A stretch of 64,000 nt of DNA from assembly GCF_000426505.1 (NCBI RefSeq), contig NZ_KE384531.1:1-64000 (forward strand), written 5' to 3'. The notes below the pieces were generated by a model. It searched no databases. It was not told the DNA's origin and was given only the letters and a program-made list of their open reading frames with translations. Shown here one piece after another: positions 45,383 through 56,508 of the stretch. How positions within the stretch are numbered: the stretch's first letter is position 1; each line of letters begins with the position of its first letter. Made by a program: the position numbers and the translations under genes. This DNA is from Nisaea denitrificans DSM 18348. GTDB lineage: Bacteria > Pseudomonadota > Alphaproteobacteria > Thalassobaculales > Thalassobaculaceae.

Positions 45383-47092
45383 TCATAGGTTTCGGACGGA
45401 TGCTGTGATTTCGTCCGTTACATGGTTCCATGGCTCTGCCGCCAGTTTGAGGAAAGACTTCACTGTCGGGAAACCCGGGCTGATATCTGTGCCGAACTGC
45501 GGGAAATACGGCCTTAGTGCGAACTGAAGGACCGGTTTGTCGAGGCCTGCCCCGACCCAGACCAGCGTGCTGCTCGGGCAGACGAGACTGTCGACCGAAG
45601 CGGCGAGGGCGAAAATATCCTCGAAATCATTGGTCATATCGACACCGTCGAGCACATGCAGGCGAGCGCCGAACGCTTGTCGCGCTTCCGCGATCTCCTG
45701 CTCCCAGCCGGTGCCGTATTGCAAGGAAACGATCTGGAGTTTCGGATCGGTCAGCAGGTCTCGCCAATCGTCGAGCTGGGTGTTGAAAAGGTTGCGAAAG
45801 GGATCGCCGATTTTTGATCGCCAAGCAAAACCAATCCGGGGACCCGGTGGCAGGGCGGCCAGCTTTTCCGCCATACGGCGGACTCGCTCTGGCGATGCTG
45901 AAAGATAAGGGCGCTGGTGATCGTAGGAAGCTAGTTCGGGGCGCAGCCGCGCGGGCAAGCTGCCGCCGTCGATTGCATAGTCTACGGGCGGGTCCTGCGG
46001 CAGCCAGTTATACTCATGCACTGGCCTGAACCTATCGCCGCTCCGTGCATAAGCATGCACAAGGCAATCCGGGAAAGAGCGCCGGAAGACCTCCACCAGA
46101 CGGGGGGCACATTCGATCACGACGGAGGCGCCCGCTGACAGCAGGTCCGGGATCAGCGATGCGTAGAGTATTTCATCGCCGACACCTTCCTCCGCGCAGA
46201 CAAGGATACGCTTGCCGGAAAGTGGCTCGCCCTGCCAACGGCTTGGGAGACCAACCCGCTGGACAGCGTCCGGCCGCTTCAGGCGCCACTCGAAATTCTG
46301 CCAACCCTCCTGAATACGTCCGATGCTGAGCAGGCGCATGCCGTGCCGGACCCGGATTTGCGGGTCGTCCGGGGTAAGGGCGACAGCCTGTTCGGAAAAG
46401 CCGAGGCTGCCCGTTACATCGCCTTCGAAGTAAGTGATTTCAGCCAGTCCGGAATAGGGTGCGGCGTAGCGCGGCTGAGTTGTAATGGTCCGCATGAACC
46501 ATCGGCGTGCTTCGACGAAGGTGAGGGCAGTGATGCCGAGAAAAGCGTAGCTGTTGGTTGCCTCGATCAGCGCGGGGGCAACCAGCAGGCACTTTCGCAA
46601 CAAATGGCGCGCAGCGTCATAGTGGCCGAGATCGATTCGGCTCGTTGCCTCGGCAAGCAGGGCAACTGGATCGGCGGGGCTAAAGCTAAGCAAACGGCGG
46701 AAAAGCGGAGCCGCCGCCAGAACCTGACCATTTGCGCGCCGTGCTTCTGCAAGTTCCCGAAATGCGCCGGCGTCGGAAGGATTGAGCGCGAGTGCCATTC
46801 GGAAAGCGGTATCCGCTTCCGTCTGGTGCCCGAGGCGCTGAAGAATCCGTGCCCTGTTGCTGCGAAAGCTGGCTTGTTGCGGCACGATGGCGATGGCGGC
46901 ATCGACGAGTTTCAAGCCCTCGGCGGGCTTGCCCGCCTGGTGTAGCAGGAAGCCAAGCAGGTGCAGGGCATCGGGATCTTGAGGGTTTGCCTTGAGCACC
47001 TGCTGATATAGCGGAGCTGCCCCCGCGAGATCACCGGCTTGATGCTTTTGCAGCGCCTGATGAAGCAGAGCCTGCGGGCTTTCGTCCGTCAT
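45383..47092 (-). CDS. TPR protein with glycosyltransferase-9-like C-terminal domain (paralogue 3)
   Basis: 569 residues with the same architecture as paralogue 2. The TPRs start with LLHQALQKHQAGDLAGAAPL, and the C-terminal domain contains VCAEEGVGDEILYASLIPDL, IGFAWRSKIGDPFRNLFNTQ and DMTNDFEDIFALAASVDSLV. It starts one base after the pseI stop region on the same strand, so pseI and the TPR genes probably form one operon. The 112 bases between it and paralogue 2 hold nothing recognisable. Confidence 0.85.
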   Translation of the reverse strand: MTDESPQALLHQALQKHQAGDLAGAAPLYQQVLKANPQDPDALHLLGFLLHQAGKPAEGLKLVDAAIAIVPQQASFRSNRARILQRLGHQTEADTAFRMALALNPSDAGAFRELAEARRANGQVLAAAPLFRRLLSFSPADPVALLAEATSRIDLGHYDAARHLLRKCLLVAPALIEATNSYAFLGITALTFVEARRWFMRTITTQPRYAAPYSGLAEITYFEGDVTGSLGFSEQAVALTPDDPQIRVRHGMRLLSIGRIQEGWQNFEWRLKRPDAVQRVGLPSRWQGEPLSGKRILVCAEEGVGDEILYASLIPDLLSAGASVVIECAPRLVEVFRRSFPDCLVHAYARSGDRFRPVHEYNWLPQDPPVDYAIDGGSLPARLRPELASYDHQRPYLSASPERVRRMAEKLAALPPGPRIGFAWRSKIGDPFRNLFNTQLDDWRDLLTDPKLQIVSLQYGTGWEQEIAEARQAFGARLHVLDGVDMTNDFEDIFALAASVDSLVCPSSTLVWVGAGLDKPVLQFALRPYFPQFGTDISPGFPTVKSFLKLAAEPWNHVTDEITASVRNL

Positions 47093-47093
47093 A

Positions 47094-48155
47094 TTAGCCC
47101 GTGAAACCCCGGATCATATCCGCTGCCAGTGGTTCTCCGCGTTTCAGGGCTCGGGTCGCTGTCTTTCCAAGCACGCTTTTCAGATGTCTTGGCAGCATGC
47201 CGTTTGAGGGGCGGATGGAGCGGATATTCTCGCGGGTGAGGGGCTCTCCTTCAGCGATGTCCGCAACCACATAGAGCGAGCGGCGCATCGGCAGTGTAAT
47301 CAGCTCGGCTGCGGTCGGCCGGTAGTTCGGTTTGCCGATGGCCGCGTGGACCGAGCGGAGATCCCTGACCAGTTTCTCCAGCTCCGTCGGCTCCAGCGAG
47401 AACACGCTATCGACCCCGCCATCGGCCCGGCTGAGAGTGAAATGCTTCTCGACCAGCACCGCGCCAACGGCGACGGCTGCAGCGGCGACGATGTTGTCCA
47501 GCGTGTGGTCCGAGAGACCGATCGCTACATCAAGTCGCTTCGTCAGATCCGTGATGGTCGAGAGATTGGCCTGATCGACCGGGGTCGGATAGCCACTGGT
47601 GCAGTGCAGGACGAGGATCTCCGTCGCCCCGGCGCCGCGGGCCGTGGCAACCGCTTCCTCGATTTCTTCGAAACTGGCCATGCCGGTGGAGATGATCAGC
47701 GGTTTTCCTGTCCGCGCACATTGCTCGATCAGGTCGAGATCGACAATCTCCGGCGAGGCGATCTTGTAGGCGGGCGCATTCAGCCGCTCCAGAAGCCCGA
47801 TGGCTGTCGGATCGAACGGCGCGGAGAACATCGTGATGCCCTGATTACGGGCATGGGCGAACAGCGCCGCATGCCAGTCCCAGGGGGTATGGGCTTCCTC
47901 ATAGAGTTCATAGAGCCGTCGGCCCTTCCAGAGTCCGTCATCAATCAGGAATTCCGGGCCATCATGATCGATGGTGATGGTATCCGCCCGATAGGTCTGG
48001 ATCTTCACCGCGTCGGCGCCCGACGCCTTGGCGGCATCGATCAGCGCGAGGGCGCGATCGATATTGCCATTATGGTTACCGGATAGCTCCGCCACGACAT
48101 AGGGCGGGTGATCCGGGCCGACCGGGCGTCCGTTGATCTCGAAGGTGCTGGCCAT
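47094..48155 (-). CDS. pseI: Pseudaminic acid synthase
   Basis: Condenses 2,4-diacetamido-2,4,6-trideoxy-L-altrose with phosphoenolpyruvate to give pseudaminic acid. 353 residues from the ATG at 48155; the frame extends 32 codons further without homology. The NeuB-type TIM barrel shows VVAELSGNHNGNIDRALALI, SGADAVKIQTYRADTI and the FDPTAIGLLERL region. The C-terminal SAF (antifreeze-like) domain reads RRSLYVVADIAEGEPLTREN. The length matches PseI rather than NeuB. It is divergent from pseG across about 80 bases. Confidence 0.92.
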   Translation of the reverse strand: MASTFEINGRPVGPDHPPYVVAELSGNHNGNIDRALALIDAAKASGADAVKIQTYRADTITIDHDGPEFLIDDGLWKGRRLYELYEEAHTPWDWHAALFAHARNQGITMFSAPFDPTAIGLLERLNAPAYKIASPEIVDLDLIEQCARTGKPLIISTGMASFEEIEEAVATARGAGATEILVLHCTSGYPTPVDQANLSTITDLTKRLDVAIGLSDHTLDNIVAAAAVAVGAVLVEKHFTLSRADGGVDSVFSLEPTELEKLVRDLRSVHAAIGKPNYRPTAAELITLPMRRSLYVVADIAEGEPLTRENIRSIRPSNGMLPRHLKSVLGKTATRALKRGEPLAADMIRGFTG

Positions 48156-48241
48156 GGTTCCCGTGACTTGGTGATGCGAAGTCGCCAGAATAGCTTTTTT
48201 TACCGGGGGATAGAAGGGATGGCCGCAGGGTGAGTCCGGGG
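48156..48241. promoter_or_regulatory. Divergent pseI / pseG promoter interval
   Basis: Only about 85 bases separate the two divergent start codons and must hold both promoters and ribosome sites. A run of seven T follows AATAGC at 48188-48200. No defined promoter motif stands out. Confidence 0.35.
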
Positions 48242-49273
48242 ATGCTGGCAATTCGTGCCGACGCCGACGCGCGGATCGGTCTCGGCCATGCCATGCGCTG
48301 CTTCGCGCTGGCGGAAGCGTGGTGTGCGCGCGGCGGTCACGCCGTGTTTTTCTCCGGTACAGCGCTGCCCGATCCGGTGCTTGCCCGGCTTGATGGTGCG
48401 GGCATCGCGCACCGTGTGTTTCCCGCCCCTGATAACGGCGATGAATTTGCCGAAGCGGCGGCCGGGATCGGCGCGCGCTGGCTGGTTGTCGACGGTTCCT
48501 TCGCGACGCCCGGCTATCTCGATCGGGTTAGCAAAGCGGGCCTGCCAATCCTGTTGCTCGACGATGCGGCATCGGCGGAGCACTATCCCTGTGATCTGCT
48601 GCTGAACCAGAATGTGCAGGCATCGCCCGATAACTATACCGGGCGAACCGGGGCAAGGGTCCTGGCCGGACCCGGATATGCCCTGATCCGCGCCGATATG
48701 CGTCAGGCCGTGCCGCCCCGCACGATCCCCGACCGGCCGCAGCGCATTCTCGTGCTGGTCGGCGGCGCGGATCCCGGCGGGCATCTTGAGGCACTGGCGC
48801 AGGCGGCGGCGCAAGCGCTGCTGAAAGCCGGTCTTGGAGATGGCCATGTCGATGCGGTGATCGGCCCGGCGAGCGGATGGCTGCCGCCGGCGGATGCGGG
48901 GCCGATGATCGCCTATCATCGTAGCGTGAAGGATATGAGCGGCTTGATCGCGAGGGCGGATCTGGCGATTTCATCCGCGGGCTCCACAGTGTGGGAGCTG
49001 TCCTTGCAGGGCACGCCGATGATCCTCGGCGCCAGCGTTCAGGTGGAAGAACCGGTGGGAGCGGGCATGGCGGCCAAGGGGGCGGCGCTGTATCTCGGCC
49101 GCTTTGCGGACTGCCCGGCAGAGCAACTGGTGGCGGAAACCGTCAGGGTGTTGCAAGATTCGGCCGTGCGCCGAAAGCTCTCCGCCACCGCATCGGCCCT
49201 AGTCGACGGGCGCGGGGCGGATCGGGTGATCGACGCGATGCTGGCAATTGGGGCGGGGAACGGAAGTTCGTGA
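48242..49273 (+). CDS. pseG: UDP-2,4-diacetamido-2,4,6-trideoxy-beta-L-altropyranose hydrolase
   Basis: Releases UDP to give the free 2,4-diacetamido sugar used by PseI. About 343 residues, GT-B-like fold. The N-terminal IRADADARIGLGHAMRCFAL has the conserved Gly-His loop with the catalytic His, and DLAISSAGSTVWELSLQGTP is the UDP-binding C-terminal part. I chose the ATG at 48242 (GGTGAG 7 bases upstream) because homologues begin just before the RxDA motif; a GTG at 48230 would add four residues. The stop overlaps the next gene by 4 bases. Confidence 0.9.
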   Translation: MLAIRADADARIGLGHAMRCFALAEAWCARGGHAVFFSGTALPDPVLARLDGAGIAHRVFPAPDNGDEFAEAAAGIGARWLVVDGSFATPGYLDRVSKAGLPILLLDDAASAEHYPCDLLLNQNVQASPDNYTGRTGARVLAGPGYALIRADMRQAVPPRTIPDRPQRILVLVGGADPGGHLEALAQAAAQALLKAGLGDGHVDAVIGPASGWLPPADAGPMIAYHRSVKDMSGLIARADLAISSAGSTVWELSLQGTPMILGASVQVEEPVGAGMAAKGAALYLGRFADCPAEQLVAETVRVLQDSAVRRKLSATASALVDGRGADRVIDAMLAIGAGNGSS

Positions 49274-50040
49274 AAACAGTCGTGATTATCCAGGCGCGCA
49301 TGACCTCGACGCGTCTGCCCGGCAAGGTGCTGAAGCAAGTCCTCGGGAAACCGTTGCTCGGCTACCAGCTCGAACGGGTCGGCCGGTGCCGGACGGTGGA
49401 CGAGATCGTTGTCGCCACCACGGTGAACGCGACCGACGATCCGGTGGCGGAGTTCGTCGCGGGCGAGGGGCTGCGCGTCTGGCGCGGCTCGGAAGCGGAC
49501 GTGCTGTCGCGCTATGCCGAAGCGGCGGAAATGGCGAAGGCAGATCTCATCGTGCGCCTGACCGCCGATTGTCCGCTGATCGACCCGGTGCTGGTGGATC
49601 AGGTTGTCGAGACGCTGCGGGACAGCAGTCCGCCGCTCGATTACGTTTCCAACACCACGCCGCGCACGCTGCCCATGGGGCTCGATGCCGAGGGGATCCG
49701 GGGCACGGCCCTGATGACGGCGCACCGCGAGGCCGGGGCCCGGCAGGAGCGCGAGCATGTCACGCCCTTCATCTACAATCACAAGGACCGGTTCGCCTGC
49801 CGCTACCTGCTGCACGAGCCGCCGATCACCGGTCATCGCTGGACGGTGGACCATCCGGAGGATTTCGAGCTGATCCGGCGCATTCTCGAAGCGCTCTATC
49901 CGGTGAACCCGGCCTTCACCTATCAGGACGTGCTGGCTTTGCTGGAGCAGCACCCGGACTGGCCGCTGATCAATCGCGGGGTGTATGAACGCCCCCAGCC
50001 CGTGAAGAATGAAAGCGGCGCCTATCCCGAGCAGGCCTGA
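49270..50040 (+). CDS. SpsF/PseF-type cytidylyltransferase family protein
   Basis: About 256 residues from a GTG at 49270 inside the pseG stop (GTGA overlap). The N-terminal nucleotidyltransferase motif IIQARMTSTRLPGKVLKQV and LIVRLTADCPLIDPVLVDQV identify the CTP_transf_3 family, which includes SpsF and relatives. HVTPFIYNHKDRF and RWTVDHPEDFELIRRIL are conserved C-terminal blocks. It may activate pseudaminic acid as the CMP sugar or a related sugar; canonical PseF is a relative, so the exact reaction is open. Confidence 0.85.
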   Translation: MKTVVIIQARMTSTRLPGKVLKQVLGKPLLGYQLERVGRCRTVDEIVVATTVNATDDPVAEFVAGEGLRVWRGSEADVLSRYAEAAEMAKADLIVRLTADCPLIDPVLVDQVVETLRDSSPPLDYVSNTTPRTLPMGLDAEGIRGTALMTAHREAGARQEREHVTPFIYNHKDRFACRYLLHEPPITGHRWTVDHPEDFELIRRILEALYPVNPAFTYQDVLALLEQHPDWPLINRGVYERPQPVKNESGAYPEQA

Positions 50041-50065
50041 GCCGCCGCCAAACCGGAGTAACCCG

Positions 50066-50692
50066 ATGACGGACACCTACCGTACCGAGCAGGAAGCCTT
50101 CTGGGCCGGATCGTTCGGCAATGCCTATATCGACCGGAACCGGGACGCCGCCATTCTGGCCTCGCGAACGGCGATGTTCACCCGCATCCTGTCTCGGGCG
50201 GGGACGGTCGAATCGGTGGTTGAGTTCGGCGCCAATATCGGCCTCAACATGTTGGCCCTGCGCACGCTGCTGCCGGAAGCGAAACTCTCCGCCATCGAGA
50301 TCAACCCGGAAGCGGTGAAGATCCTGCAGACGCAGGAGCGGCTGAATGTCCATCACGGCTCGATCCTGGAGCCGCAGGTGGAGACGCCGCACGATCTCTC
50401 CTTCACCTCCGGCGTGCTCATCCACATCAATCCGGACGCGCTGCCGAGCGTCTATGACAATCTCCATGCGGCGAGCGGGCGCTATATCGCGCTCTCGGAG
50501 TATTACAATCCGGCCCCGGTCGCGATCCCTTATCGGGGGCATGACAACCGGCTGTTCAAACGGGATTTCGCCGGCGACCTGCTGGACCGCTTCCCGGATC
50601 TCAAGTTGGTCGACTACGGCTTCTGCTATCACCGGGACGCGAATTTCCCGGCGGATGACATGACGTGGTTTTTGCTGGAGAAGCGGGGATAG
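50066..50692 (+). CDS. Pseudaminic acid biosynthesis-associated methyltransferase
   Basis: About 208 residues from the ATG at 50066, with GGAG 7 bases upstream. It opens with YRTEQEAFWAGSFGNAYIDR, the hallmark of methylases found in pseudaminic acid loci. The SAM-binding glycine motif is degenerate (VVEFGANIGLNMLALRTLLP), followed by AIEINPEAV and the SGVLIHINPDALP motif IV. It probably methylates the sugar or an intermediate. It is the last gene of the pseG operon; a bidirectional terminator follows. Confidence 0.88.
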   Translation: MTDTYRTEQEAFWAGSFGNAYIDRNRDAAILASRTAMFTRILSRAGTVESVVEFGANIGLNMLALRTLLPEAKLSAIEINPEAVKILQTQERLNVHHGSILEPQVETPHDLSFTSGVLIHINPDALPSVYDNLHAASGRYIALSEYYNPAPVAIPYRGHDNRLFKRDFAGDLLDRFPDLKLVDYGFCYHRDANFPADDMTWFLLEKRG

Positions 50693-50728
50693 GGAAAACG
50701 GCCCTTCGAACGAGAAGGGCAGTTTTCC
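50693..50728. terminator. Bidirectional terminator between methyltransferase and clpB
   Basis: GGAAAACGGCCCTTC at 50693-50707 pairs with GAAGGGCAGTTTTCC at 50714-50728 (one mismatch, 6-base loop). The A/T-rich bases of the stem act as T-runs on both strands. It lies between convergent genes, 17 bases from the clpB stop. Confidence 0.8.
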
Positions 50729-50745
50729 ATTGATGTTTTGGCGCG

Positions 50746-53364
<2,619 letters not shown>

Positions 53365-53615
53365 TGGTCGTCTCCTTCGTACCGCAAGGTTGCCGATACA
53401 GCTCCACGCGCTCCATTATGGCGGCACGTAAGCCTATTTCCGGAAAGCACAGACGATCTTTTCAGCATCGCCGATTGTGTTCCGGCTTGGAAGAGGGCCG
53501 AACCCGATGACGGCATCCGGAACCCACATCACAGATATGGTGAGTGGCCGCGTTATCGCAAGAGGTGGGAAAGCGAGTTGACAGGCCTTCGAAGCTATTT
53601 ATTGTGCGGTGCACT

Positions 53616-54377
53616 ATGGGAAAAATAAGTTCGATTTACAGGTTTCCGGTCAAGGGTATGACAGGGGAATCTCTAGAGAGCGTACCGCTGGAAGCGGGGC
53701 GCATGCTTCCGAACGACCGTCGTTTCGGAATTTTGCACGGCGCATCGGCGCGGCGTGCGGAAGCCGGAGACCGGGATTGGAAGGCGAAAGCCAATTTCCT
53801 TCAGCTTGCACAGGTCGAGAAGCTCGCTCAACTGGAATCGCGTTTTGACAGCGAGAGCGAGGTCTTGCAGATCTGGCGCAAGGGCCGGAACGTCTCCAGT
53901 GGCAAGCTTACCGACGTCAATGGACGGACGGTCCTGGAGCAGTTCTTCGCCGCCTTCATGACGAAGGAAAGCCGGGGCCAGCCGCGCATTGTCGAGAGTG
54001 GCGATCAACCCTATTCCGACGTGAAGGTTCCTTTCGTCTCGATCATCAATCTGGAAAGTGTCCGGGATCTCGAACGCGTGGTCGGCCAGCCGGTCGATCC
54101 GCTGCGGTTCCGGGGCAATCTCCTGATTGAAGGTGTGCCGGCTTGGGAAGAATTCACCTGGGTCGGAAAGACGCTGAAAATCGGCGATGCCGAAATCCGC
54201 GTTGCCGAACGGATTGGCCGCTGCCCGGCGACCAATGTCGATCCGGCAACTGCACAGCGCGACCTGACGATCCCGAGGGATCTGCAGAATGGTTTCGGTC
54301 ATACCGATTGCGGAATCTATGTCGATGTGACCGGGGGCGGCACGATCCGTGTCGGTGACGAAATCACCGTTCTCTAG
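53616..54377 (+). CDS. MOSC-domain protein
   Basis: About 253 residues from the ATG at 53616; the frame is open from 53544 but the extra residues have no family counterpart. The N-terminal MOSC_N barrel starts KISSIYRFPVKGMTGESLES. The MOSC core contains the Mo-cofactor-binding Cys C203 in ERIGRCPATNVDP, preceded by RFRGNLLIEG. Such proteins bind or carry molybdenum-sulfur cofactor, some as reductases of N-hydroxylated compounds. It is a single gene divergent from clpB. The 53365-53615 interval shows no other gene. Confidence 0.88.
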   Translation: MGKISSIYRFPVKGMTGESLESVPLEAGRMLPNDRRFGILHGASARRAEAGDRDWKAKANFLQLAQVEKLAQLESRFDSESEVLQIWRKGRNVSSGKLTDVNGRTVLEQFFAAFMTKESRGQPRIVESGDQPYSDVKVPFVSIINLESVRDLERVVGQPVDPLRFRGNLLIEGVPAWEEFTWVGKTLKIGDAEIRVAERIGRCPATNVDPATAQRDLTIPRDLQNGFGHTDCGIYVDVTGGGTIRVGDEITVL

Positions 54378-54385
54378 TCTGTGGG

Positions 54386-54408
54386 CTGGCCTTTCGTCTT
54401 AAGGCCAG
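54386..54408 (+). terminator. Hairpin after the MOSC gene
   Basis: A perfect 8-base stem (CTGGCCTT / AAGGCCAG) with a 7-base loop starts 9 bases after the MOSC stop. It lacks a T-run, so it is a weak or Rho-assisted terminator at best. Confidence 0.4.
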
Positions 54409-54526
54409 ACCGGTGCCCATGCCTTCCACGAACGCGTCGGGTATCAGCGTTCTTCGCCATCCTATTCGTTCACGAAGCAGATCCAGGCGCGAAGCAGATC
54501 CGGTCGCTGATCTGACATTTTCGCAT

Positions 54527-54565
54527 AAAAAAACCGGCCGCCATCGCTGACAACCGGTTTTCTCA
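54527..54565 (-). terminator. Intrinsic terminator of the DUF4167 gene
   Basis: On the minus strand, AAAACCGG pairs with CCGG followed by a seven-T run, about 23 bases downstream of the DUF4167 stop. On the plus strand the same stem ends in TTTTCTC, so it may also stop transcription from the MOSC side. Confidence 0.75.
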
Positions 54566-54587
54566 AAATGGTGTGGCTATAGGCTGA

Positions 54588-55376
54588 TCAGTCCTCGCCG
54601 GCCAGCGGCAGGGCTGGCTCGACCGCTTCGACGACCTTGCGCGGGCGGCCTCTGCGGCGGACCGGCTTTGCTTCCGGCACAACACTATCGGCGGGAGCTT
54701 CTTGCGGCGCCGCCTTTGGTGCACCGCTTTCACTGGCACCGAGCATTGCCCGAAGCGCGGAATCATTATCAGCTGCCGGAGGAGCGCTATCCTGAGGAGC
54801 AGGTGCGCTGCGACGGCGGCGCGGCTGACGCGGTGCGCGTTGTTCCGGCTCGCTGGCTTGTTGTTCGCCGGTTTGCTCTGCGGCTTCAGCGTCCTGACGG
54901 CGCTCGCTTCGTGTCCTGCGTGCCGGAGCAGACTCTTCGTCCGAAGACGGTGTCGCCTGAGGCTGGGGCACTGGAGGCTGGACCGACCGCGCTTCTACGA
55001 CATTACCCGCTTCGTTTTCGTCGTCTCTGCGGGAGTCGTCGTTACGCGGCGAGCTGTCAGACTGCTGTTGCCCGTTATCCTGCTGTGCATTTTTCCGGGC
55101 TTCACGGGCTTCATTCTCTTCGTTGAAAGCGCTGTAGATGCGGAAATAGTGATCCGCATGCTGGAACAGGTTTTCAGCCAGCAGCCGGTCTCCGGCAGTC
55201 GAGGCATCCCTGGCGAGCGTCACGTATTTTTCATACACCTGATGCGCATTGCCACGAATCCGCACGTCGGGACCGTTGCTGTCGAAGGTCTGGTTTCTGT
55301 TGGGGGTACTCGGGCGACGGTTATTGTTATTTCCGCCGCGACCCCGCCCACGTTTCTGATGGGGACCTTGTCTCAT
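54588..55376 (-). CDS. DUF4167 domain protein
   Basis: 262 residues. A basic, Gly/Asn/Arg-rich N-terminus (KRGRGRGGNNNNRR) precedes the DUF4167 core (about 30-90: GPDVRIRGNAHQVYEKYVTL, ARDASTAGDRLLAENLFQHA, DHYFRIYSAFNEE). The C-terminal two thirds are low-complexity Gln/Glu/Pro/Ala and Arg-rich, ending in an RRRGRPRK AT-hook-like patch. The composition suggests nucleic acid binding. The gene neighbours prmC/prfA, a conserved arrangement in alphaproteobacteria, but its function is unknown. Confidence 0.9.
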   Translation of the reverse strand: MRQGPHQKRGRGRGGNNNNRRPSTPNRNQTFDSNGPDVRIRGNAHQVYEKYVTLARDASTAGDRLLAENLFQHADHYFRIYSAFNEENEAREARKNAQQDNGQQQSDSSPRNDDSRRDDENEAGNVVEARSVQPPVPQPQATPSSDEESAPARRTRSERRQDAEAAEQTGEQQASEPEQRAPRQPRRRRSAPAPQDSAPPAADNDSALRAMLGASESGAPKAAPQEAPADSVVPEAKPVRRRGRPRKVVEAVEPALPLAGED

Positions 55377-55524
55377 GTTTGATTCTTTGCCGTTTTAAAA
55401 GGGCGCCAAATGGGCTCCCATGCCAAAACACCGATCCACACCACGTGCGTGATCGAAACATCCGGAGCATCCGGTAGGACCAGGTCCAAGCCGATGCATT
55501 CATCTCATAACCAGGATGGTTTCC

Positions 55525-55558
55525 TGCAACAGACCTGCCCCCTCCGGCCTCTGTTGCA
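55525..55558. repeat. Inverted repeat between prmC and the DUF4167 gene
   Basis: TGCAACAGA at 55525-55533 and its exact complement at 55550-55558 flank a 16-base pyrimidine-rich loop. It sits about 80 bases after the prmC stop and 150 bases before the DUF4167 start, in a 262-base gene-free interval. There is no T-run; it could be an operator or an RNA hairpin. Confidence 0.35.
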
Positions 55559-55638
55559 TGAAGGGAGACTACCGGGTTGAGCGCGGCATTCCAAGTTCTA
55601 ATTCCCCCACTGCAACGCAGCGACGGAACAGGGCAAGG

Positions 55639-56508
55639 CTAGGTTCGCCGCACCAGAATGCAGCGCTCGATGCCCGCCAGATCGTTCCGGAAACCCTCCA
55701 CGATGAGGCCTGATGCTTCCACGATGCGGGAAATTGCAGGCCCCTGACCTTCTCCGAATTCGAGAGCTGCGAGGCCGTCTTCGCCGAGTAGGGAAGGCAG
55801 GCATTCCGCGATGTTACGGTAGGCGGTCAGGCCGTCGGGGCCGCCGTCCAGTGCTTGCATGGGGTCGTGTATTTTCACTTCTGATTGTAGTGATGCGATG
55901 TCGGGTGTGGGAATGTAAGGAGGGTTGGAAAGCACGATATCGAATGGTCCGTTCACATTGTCCGCCCACCGGGAACGGATCATTCGTGCGCGGCTGGAAA
56001 GAGATAGTTTCTCTGCATTTTGGCGAGCAACTTGGACGCAATCCGCGTCGATATCGACACCCACACCTTCTGCATTCGGAAATTCAGACAGCGCCGCCAG
56101 CAGGAGGCAGCCGGTTCCAGTGCCGAGATCAAGGATGCGATAGGCTCGATCGCGATCCGGATGCAGCTCCAGAAGGGCGTCGATCAGGGTCTCGCTGTCC
56201 GGGCGCGGGTCGAGGGTGGCTGGTGAGAGATCGAACTCCAGGCTCCAGAATTCGCGGGAGCCGAGAATGCGGGACACGGGCTCTCCACCGATCCGGCGCG
56301 CCAGAAATGCGCCAAAGAAGGTGCGCTCCTCCGCCGTAACCGAATCGTCTTCCCGGCCATGCAGCCGTCCTTCCACGCCGAGGGCATGGGCAAGCAGTAA
56401 TCGCGCGTCGAGTCGCGGACTGTCGTTGCCTTCCGCAGTCAGTCGTTGCGTCGCGGCCTGCAGCAGAGCGCCGATAGTCTCGGTCTTGTCAGGATCGTTT
56501 TGGGTCAT
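55639..56508 (-). CDS. prmC: Release factor glutamine methyltransferase PrmC
   Basis: 289 residues. It methylates the Gln of the GGQ motif of release factors, using SAM. The SAM-binding motif is ILDLGTGTGCLLLAALSEFP (residues ~125-144), and the catalytic NPPY is at 195-198 (VLSNPPYIPT). The N-terminal helical domain is complete. Its ATG shares a base with the prfA stop (TGATG), so it is coupled to its substrate's gene. Confidence 0.95.
   Translation of the reverse strand: MTQNDPDKTETIGALLQAATQRLTAEGNDSPRLDARLLLAHALGVEGRLHGREDDSVTAEERTFFGAFLARRIGGEPVSRILGSREFWSLEFDLSPATLDPRPDSETLIDALLELHPDRDRAYRILDLGTGTGCLLLAALSEFPNAEGVGVDIDADCVQVARQNAEKLSLSSRARMIRSRWADNVNGPFDIVLSNPPYIPTPDIASLQSEVKIHDPMQALDGGPDGLTAYRNIAECLPSLLGEDGLAALEFGEGQGPAISRIVEASGLIVEGFRNDLAGIERCILVRRT

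Noticed and set aside
54468-54510. Short direct repeat (CGAAGCAGATCC twice)
   Set aside because: Only two copies of 12 bases in a spacer; too short for a CRISPR or an insertion-site claim.
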